Origin: Lachnospiraceae bacterium UBA3826
GTDB taxonomy: Bacteria > Bacillota > Clostridia > Lachnospirales > Lachnospiraceae
DNA: 19,750 nucleotides
Assembly (NCBI GenBank): GCA_002393095.1
Contig: DGII01000017.1
Location: 3,903-23,652 of the forward strand
Direction: 5' to 3'
The translations under genes and the position numbers were made by a program. Shown piece by piece: positions 15,503 to 19,750 of this stretch; position 1 is the stretch's first letter, and each line of letters begins with the position of its first letter. The notes beneath the pieces are model-generated. The model saw nothing but the letters and a program-made list of their open reading frames with translations. It made no database searches and was not told the origin of the DNA.

Positions 15503-15794
15503 GCCTGCGTGTGAGATATGCTCTATCTGCGAAGCTATCGCCGCCCGGGACTACTCCCCTACTTCTTTCGAATCTGTTTTTTCCTGATTAAAGTTAAAGC
15601 CCATAAAAAGCTTTTGGCTGAGATTGCCGCTAGTATCATGGTCAGGGATAGGAATCGTATTAAATCCGGGATGATTATATGCAGCTTCAAAATAATCCAT
15701 CGTGTCATATAAATAATACTTTATGATATACTGTGTATGTAACCGATGATTCGTATGGTAAAAGATTACATACAACACTTAATAAAATAACAAT
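15503..15794. other. Intergenic region, transition to AT-rich DNA
   Basis: This 292-base stretch holds no supported gene. A 75-codon - strand frame (15778-15551) has no RBS and no recognisable motif. Base composition turns visibly AT-rich from about 15590 onward. No tRNA or clear direct repeat that would mark an insertion end was found. Confidence 0.4.
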
Positions 15795-17514
15795 ATGAAA
15801 AAAAACAGATCCTCGTCAATGATGACGAAAAAATTCAATAACATACTTTTGGGAGGAACTCTTTCAATCATGGTGGTATCTGTCATGTTGATGTCAGATA
15901 GCCTGATTGCGGGATTCTTTATTGGTTCAGATGCTGTGGCAGGAATTACTCTTGTAACTCCGTTATATTCTGTTGCAGCCTTTTTTAGTATGGTTATTTC
16001 CCTCGCTGTTCCGATTTTGTATTCTTCAAAAATGGGAATGTTTCAAAAAAGGAGGCTGACCAAATCTTCCAGACCGGCTTTTCTATAGCAATTGTCACCG
16101 GAGTCGCTCTTTTTGTTGTTATAAGCTTCCTTGGTGAAGTATATTTGCAGTTAAACAACCCTTCTGAGGAAATACTTATAGCTGCAAAAGGGTATTTGAA
16201 ATATATAAAATTCACTATTCTTCTGCTTCCTCTCAGTGCACTGCTGTCGGAGTGTATATATTCGGACGGAGATGAAGTAATCTCTACAATCTCAAATTTA
16301 GTTCAGGCAATTGGTAATGTAACAGGATCTATTATTCTTTGTAACACAATGGGAATTGAAGGAATATCACTTGCATTCTTTATATTTTATATTATTTCCA
16401 CTCTGATTTTATGTATACATTTCCTTAAAAAAACAACACTCTCAAGATTGGCTTTTTCTTCTCCTATGATATTCTGAAAACAATAGTTAGATATTCGGTT
16501 ATAGATGCGGGAACATATCTTTTTATAGGCTTACTTACTGCAATCCTGAATATTTTTATCGGAACAAGATTTGGTTCAGAATCACTTATACCTATTTCTG
16601 TTGTTTCATTAAGCAGAGAGTTTCAGCTCACTTTTGACGGAATAGGCGAAGCAATTTCTCCTATTCTTTCAATTTATTTAGGTGAAGGCTGTATTGCAGG
16701 CGTTCGTAAGATTTATAACCGCGCAAGGGTAATTGCGATTGTAGAAGGAATTATAGTTTCGATCACTGCTTTTCTTGTTGCACCTCTCGTTCCACAGGTT
16801 TTACATATTACGGATGCAGCTATGGGTATATATGCTGTAAACGCACTCAGGATCATTTCTTTAGGAGCAGTATTTGTATCTATTCTTTATTTAATGTCAT
16901 CGTATGATATTTTAATTGATAAGATATCACTTGGATTTATTACAAGTGCGTTTAGAGATGTATTATTATCAGCGCCGCTTGCTGTGATTTTAGGCTGTTT
17001 ATTCGGTATATACGGGGTTTTTACCGGCATCGCTGCCGGACCGGCGCTTGCGACCATAATGATAAATATCTATCTGAAAAGAAAATATACTGAAGACCCA
17101 TCACTTTTATTGGACAAGAAGGATTATTCAACATCATATTTATATGAGTATTGGTTCAGTGAAGAACAGATCGTAGCAATGCGCGATAAAATTGCAGAGG
17201 ATCTGCAAAAGCATAATTACAGTAAAAGGGTTATAAATGAAGTAATGATACTCTTTGAAGATGTAAGTATGCTGATACATGACAATAATAAAGGAATATC
17301 CATCGAAGGTGAGTGTGCCGTTATACTTCTTAGTGACAGAATTCGTATGATCTTTAGAGATACGGATGCTCCATTCGATGTTACAGATTCCGATATGACA
17401 GTATCCTCTTTACGCAGTTATGTGATTTCAAATGTAGCATCGCAAGTCAGTTTGAAAAAACAGCATCTTAGCGCTTTGAATTTTAACCGAAATGCATTTG
17501 AAGTAAAAACATAA
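15795..17514 (+). pseudogene. MATE transporter with C-terminal RsbW/GHKL-like domain, broken by two frameshifts
   Basis: The coding sequence runs through three frames: 15795 to about 16050, about 16051 to 16433, and about 16434 to 17514. Each switch is a -1 shift at a poly-A run (A6 at 16045-16050, A7 at 16427-16433). Adding one A at each gives a continuous frame of 573 residues. The first 440 or so are a MATE-like transporter (TLSIMVVSVMLMSDSLIAGF, then repeated hydrophobic segments; SREFQLTFDGIGEAISPILS in the second half). The last 120 residues, from about 455, are soluble and resemble an anti-sigma/GHKL ATPase fold: INEVMILFEDVSMLIHDNN in the place of the N-box and IRMIFRDTDAPFDV in the place of the D-box. 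The usual N-box Asn is not evident, so ATP binding is doubtful. There is no clear RBS before ATG 15795. Codon use is more AT-rich than neighbours. A sequencing error is possible, but 7-base runs in neighbouring genes are in frame. Confidence 0.75.
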
Positions 17515-17618
17515 TTGTACTAAAACAGGTTTTTAATCTGGCCTAAAGGGATAGGTCTTGACGCACACAACGCCATATGCTATTCTATGTCCACGTTCTT
17601 AAGGGCATATATACATAG

Positions 17619-17652
17619 ATATCTTGGGCATACGCCCGATATTCCCATTTTT
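17619..17652 (+). terminator. Candidate intrinsic terminator after the broken MATE gene
   Basis: ATATC-TT-GGGC (17619-17629), loop ATAC, then GCCC-GATAT (17634-17642) forms a 9-bp stem with a 2-base bulge. TTTTT follows at 17648-17652, after five spacer bases. It lies about 100 bases downstream of the stop. The rest of the gap from 17515 shows nothing else clear. Confidence 0.4.
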
Positions 17653-17752
17653 AATTAGTTTATGAAGTATTGATTGTTATTTGGTGGAAGCTTTAAGGGA
17701 AAAGTAAAAGGGGGAATATTCGAATAGTCTATTCAGATACTTTCTATGTGTA

Positions 17753-17780
17753 TTGACTTTTGTAATACAAAATGTATAAT
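17753..17780 (+). promoter_or_regulatory. brnTA promoter with inverted-repeat operator in the spacer
   Basis: TTGACT (17753-17758) and perfect TATAAT (17775-17780) are 16 bases apart. A perfect inverted repeat, TTTTGTA-A-TACAAAA (17758-17772), fills the spacer. This is the expected place for a repressor such as the RHH antitoxin BrnA, which is known to autoregulate its operon. The RBS AAAGGAG begins right after the -10 box, so the normal start point near 17787 would give a very short leader. Confidence 0.7.
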
Positions 17781-17794
17781 AAAGGAGAATACAG

Positions 17795-18070
17795 ATGATC
17801 GTATCGTGGGATGAAAACAAGAATAAAAAGAACCGGTTAAAGCATGGAATCAGTTTTGATATTGCAAAGCTGGTTTTTAACGATGAGGATCGTATAGAGC
17901 TGTATGATGAAGACCATAGTATATATGAGGACAGATACATTGTTATTGGTTACGTAGAAGAACTGTTAGTTGTTATATATACTATAAGAGGGAGCATATA
18001 TAGAATAATCTCAGCTCGGAAGGCAACAAAAACTGAAAGGGCATACTATGAACAAATACACGGTCGTTAA
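17795..18070 (+). CDS. brnT: BrnT-family toxin (DUF497)
   Basis: A 91-residue protein of the BrnT/DUF497 family, type II toxins with an RNase fold that cut RNA and stop translation. The family pattern is present throughout: SWDENKNKKNRLKHGISFD at the N-terminus, IAKLVFNDEDRIE, EDRYIVIGYVEELLVVIYT, and the C-terminal RIISARKATKTERAYYEQ with the conserved Arg residues. Length is normal and the frame is intact. AAAGGAG lies seven bases before ATG 17795. The next gene overlaps it by 23 bases, the common toxin-first order of brnTA operons. The pair sits next to a broken transporter gene in AT-rich DNA, which fits mobile accessory DNA. Confidence 0.92.
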   Translation: MIVSWDENKNKKNRLKHGISFDIAKLVFNDEDRIELYDEDHSIYEDRYIVIGYVEELLVVIYTIRGSIYRIISARKATKTERAYYEQIHGR

Positions 18071-18359
18071 AAAGGGACAACAGCCTACACAAAAGCAGTT
18101 GGAAGAGTTACAAAAGCTTAGGGATATTGAGCCAATACCGGATGATAATAATCCGGAATTAACATTTTCCGACATGGAAAGGTTTCGTATAGCCGCCATT
18201 AAAAAACGCGAAGAGCGACAGAAACAGGTATTAACTCTCCGCGTTTCACCTGAGACAATGAAGAAAGCCAAGTCACTTGGAAAAGGCTATACCGGCATAC
18301 TTAGCAGATTACTGGAAATGGCTCTAAATGATCCGAATATGATAGAAAAGTGCTTATGA
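18048..18359 (+). CDS. brnA: BrnA-family antitoxin
   Basis: A 103-residue antitoxin partner. The N-terminal half is charged (VKKGQQPTQKQLEELQKL and a Pro/Asp-rich stretch) and would wrap the toxin. The C-terminal part, LTLRVSPETMKKAKSLGKGY followed by TGILSRLLEMAL, is the BrnA ribbon-helix-helix DNA-binding region. It neutralises BrnT and, with it, should bind the operator at 17758-17772. The start lies inside brnT, so the two are translationally coupled; a modest AAAGGG precedes ATG 18048. The stop is 13 bases from the stop of the convergent lipoprotein gene. Confidence 0.85.
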   Translation: MNKYTVVKKGQQPTQKQLEELQKLRDIEPIPDDNNPELTFSDMERFRIAAIKKREERQKQVLTLRVSPETMKKAKSLGKGYTGILSRLLEMALNDPNMIEKCL

Positions 18360-18384
18360 AACCGGCACGTCCTACTCTCCGGTT
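18360..18384. terminator. Small hairpin at the brnA / lipoprotein convergence
   Basis: AACCGG (18360-18365) and CCGGTT (18379-18384) enclose a 13-base loop that spans the 3' end of the lipoprotein gene. On the - strand it is followed by TTTC only. A weak bidirectional terminator at best. Confidence 0.25.
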
Positions 18385-19703
18385 CCGCCATACTTCATGA
18401 AGTTACTCTGCTCCTCTGAGTAATAGAAGCGGCTGCTCCCCTCCGGTGTGCTAACATCCATGGAATCTGCCTCTATAAGAGCGATATTGCCGTATTCCTT
18501 GATCTCATCGTTCTCGCCTGCATATTCGAACATTTCAAGTCCGCCGGGATTCATCCTTAAGAAGCCATGTGATGTGGCTCCGTCCTCGGAATACCCTTTT
18601 GCATAATAGGTGTAATCTCCCATCTCTCCGATCTCAAGCATTGCTCCGTCCTGCGAGAAGTATACACCTTCAAATGATGTGAAATCTCCTAACAGATAGC
18701 CTGACTCTTTATAATAGAAGTCATCCATATCCACTGTTTCGCTGCTTTCATTACCTGATATCACACGCTCATCCAAAGCGTCGCTTATGACACTCTTATC
18801 ATAATAAGAGCCTTCCTTGAATACTTCGGGATGATCCTTATATGTGATCTTAATATCTCTTGCTCCGAAGGCATATGCTCCCAGCATGTAATCCGAGAAC
18901 CATATATGAAGCCCCTCGTTATCCATAGTCCATGGAATACTGAATCCCTCATCTCCGTTGATATACCATTCCTTAAGGTACTCGCTGTATGTATCATCAC
19001 TGTATGTATCATAGTAATCCGCTATATCCGCGAATGACTCTTCGCTGTGTATGGCATCATCAACCGCATCCGCAAGCAGCTCAGGGTCATTCACAAGATC
19101 ATCTATAGTGATCTCCTTACCCGTCTTAAGGTCATAAGTATGTCCGGTATATACTGTGCTACCATGTACTCCGCCCATATATACCTGTTCATTTTCCACG
19201 AAGCTTATCACATCACTGTCTGCCCTGTCGAATGTCACTTTGCAGTCATCATAGCAGTTAAGCACGAAGCGGTCACTGGTGTAGGCATTATACATATCCT
19301 GCCCGTTATCTGTGACAAACCTCTCTGTCCGCTTCTTCGCATCCTCACTGTATGCATCCAGTATCTTCGCAAGATTACCTGAATCATTTTCTACGGAAAA
19401 AGTGTCATATCCCGTCTTACACAGATTCACGGTCTTACCATTCTCAGGATGAATATCATAATTAACTTCTATATGCTCAATAGTGATCCTATATGCCTTA
19501 TCCTCCTTTACGGCATTCTCAGAAGCCTTATCCTCATTCGGATTCTCTTCTGCTGCTGTCGTAACGGTATCGGCTGCGGCCTGTTTTGTAGCCGTGTTGT
19601 CCTGTACCTCTGCGGATTCACTGGCTTTACTCAAGCCCCCACATGCGCTGATACATACAGCCATCACTACTGCCAACGTTGTATATACATATCCTTTTCT
19701 CAT
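18372..19703 (-). CDS. Secreted lipoprotein with DUF3298/RsiV-like features
   Basis: A 443-residue predicted lipoprotein, function unknown. The signal peptide ends in the lipobox ISAC, so Cys21 would be lipidated and the protein would sit on the outer membrane face of the cell. A Thr/Ala/Glu-rich linker covers about residues 25-70. The segment from about 75 to 290 resembles the DUF4163/DUF3298 pair found in the lysozyme-binding domain of RsiV and in many clostridial lipoproteins: EHIEVNYDIHPENGK, then VYTGHTYDLKTGKEITIDDL near 187-206. The last 130 residues form another beta-rich part. There is no cytoplasmic or transmembrane part, so it is not itself an anti-sigma factor. The RBS AGGAGGAAGGA precedes ATG 19703. 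Its promoter is probably beyond the window. Confidence 0.78.
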   Translation of the reverse strand: MRKGYVYTTLAVVMAVCISACGGLSKASESAEVQDNTATKQAAADTVTTAAEENPNEDKASENAVKEDKAYRITIEHIEVNYDIHPENGKTVNLCKTGYDTFSVENDSGNLAKILDAYSEDAKKRTERFVTDNGQDMYNAYTSDRFVLNCYDDCKVTFDRADSDVISFVENEQVYMGGVHGSTVYTGHTYDLKTGKEITIDDLVNDPELLADAVDDAIHSEESFADIADYYDTYSDDTYSEYLKEWYINGDEGFSIPWTMDNEGLHIWFSDYMLGAYAFGARDIKITYKDHPEVFKEGSYYDKSVISDALDERVISGNESSETVDMDDFYYKESGYLLGDFTSFEGVYFSQDGAMLEIGEMGDYTYYAKGYSEDGATSHGFLRMNPGGLEMFEYAGENDEIKEYGNIALIEADSMDVSTPEGSSRFYYSEEQSNFMKYGGTGE

Positions 19704-19729
19704 AAAGCATCCTTCCTCCTCATACGGGT

Positions 19730-19747
19730 AGTGTCAATTCTGACACT
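19730..19747. promoter_or_regulatory. Inverted repeat upstream of the lipoprotein RBS
   Basis: AGTGTCA (19730-19736), ATTC, TGACACT (19741-19747) is a perfect 7-bp inverted repeat, just upstream of the AGGAGG box of the lipoprotein gene. It contains a TTGACA on the - strand but no matching -10 box. It could be an operator or a leader hairpin; the window ends three bases later. Confidence 0.4.
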
Positions 19748-19750
19748 CCT

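Noticed and set aside
15551..15778. 75-codon - strand frame between the NUDIX and broken MATE genes
   Set aside because: No RBS, no recognisable motif, and an overlapping + strand frame is equally open; AT-rich DNA can leave such frames by chance.
16041..16056. Programmed -1 frameshift site (AAAAAAG-like) in the MATE gene
   Set aside because: The heptamer is out of register with the reading frame, so tandem slippage of both tRNAs is not possible, and a second shift would also be needed at 16433.
1..19750. CRISPR arrays, insertion sequences, tRNA or rRNA genes
   Set aside because: I looked for evenly spaced repeats, transposase motifs and tRNA-like cloverleafs and saw none by eye; a dedicated scan was not possible.

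Overview
The window looks like chromosomal DNA of a Gram-positive, low-to-mid GC anaerobe of the Clostridia, most likely a Lachnospiraceae member of the Butyrivibrio/Roseburia kind. The reasons are strong AGGAGG-type ribosome binding sites, frequent CTT/AAG/ATA codons, acidic lipoproteins, and the protein family types. The genus is inference; there is no rRNA or tRNA gene in the window to fix it.

Layout. Positions 1-543 hold the 3' part of enolase on the + strand. Then come three - strand genes that may be co-transcribed: a trans-sulfuration PLP enzyme (3866-2706), a MalY/PatB-type C-S lyase (2557-1382) and an RpiB-type sugar-phosphate isomerase (1307-666). Both PLP genes are preceded by the same structured leader, which folds on paper as a pseudoknot with compensatory changes between the two copies. 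A + strand lipoprotein with an Asp/Tyr/Gly tail follows (4340-5710). A second - strand cluster is acetolactate decarboxylase budA, an acyltransferase-3 membrane protein and a MATE transporter (8966-5776). It is divergent from an MFS transporter (9078-10271) across a compact region with back-to-back promoter candidates.

Positions 10388-12853 (-) encode a large secreted surface protein with three related C-terminal modules. Divergent from it is a 611-residue regulator with two XRE-type HTH segments (13139-14974), followed by a NUDIX hydrolase (15044-15502). The gap between those two carries a shortened third copy of the leader seen before the PLP genes. It keeps the hairpin and the RBS/start end but lacks the pseudoknot core.

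From about 15.5 to 18.36 kb the DNA becomes visibly more AT-rich. It holds a MATE transporter gene with a C-terminal RsbW/GHKL-like domain, broken by two single-base shifts at poly-A runs, and a BrnT/BrnA toxin-antitoxin pair with a perfect inverted repeat inside its promoter. This looks like accessory DNA. The window ends with a second lipoprotein gene on the - strand (19703-18372), with DUF3298/RsiV-like features.

The most interesting item is the repeated pseudoknot leader: two full copies at 2558-2652 and 3867-3960, and a reduced copy at 14972-15046.
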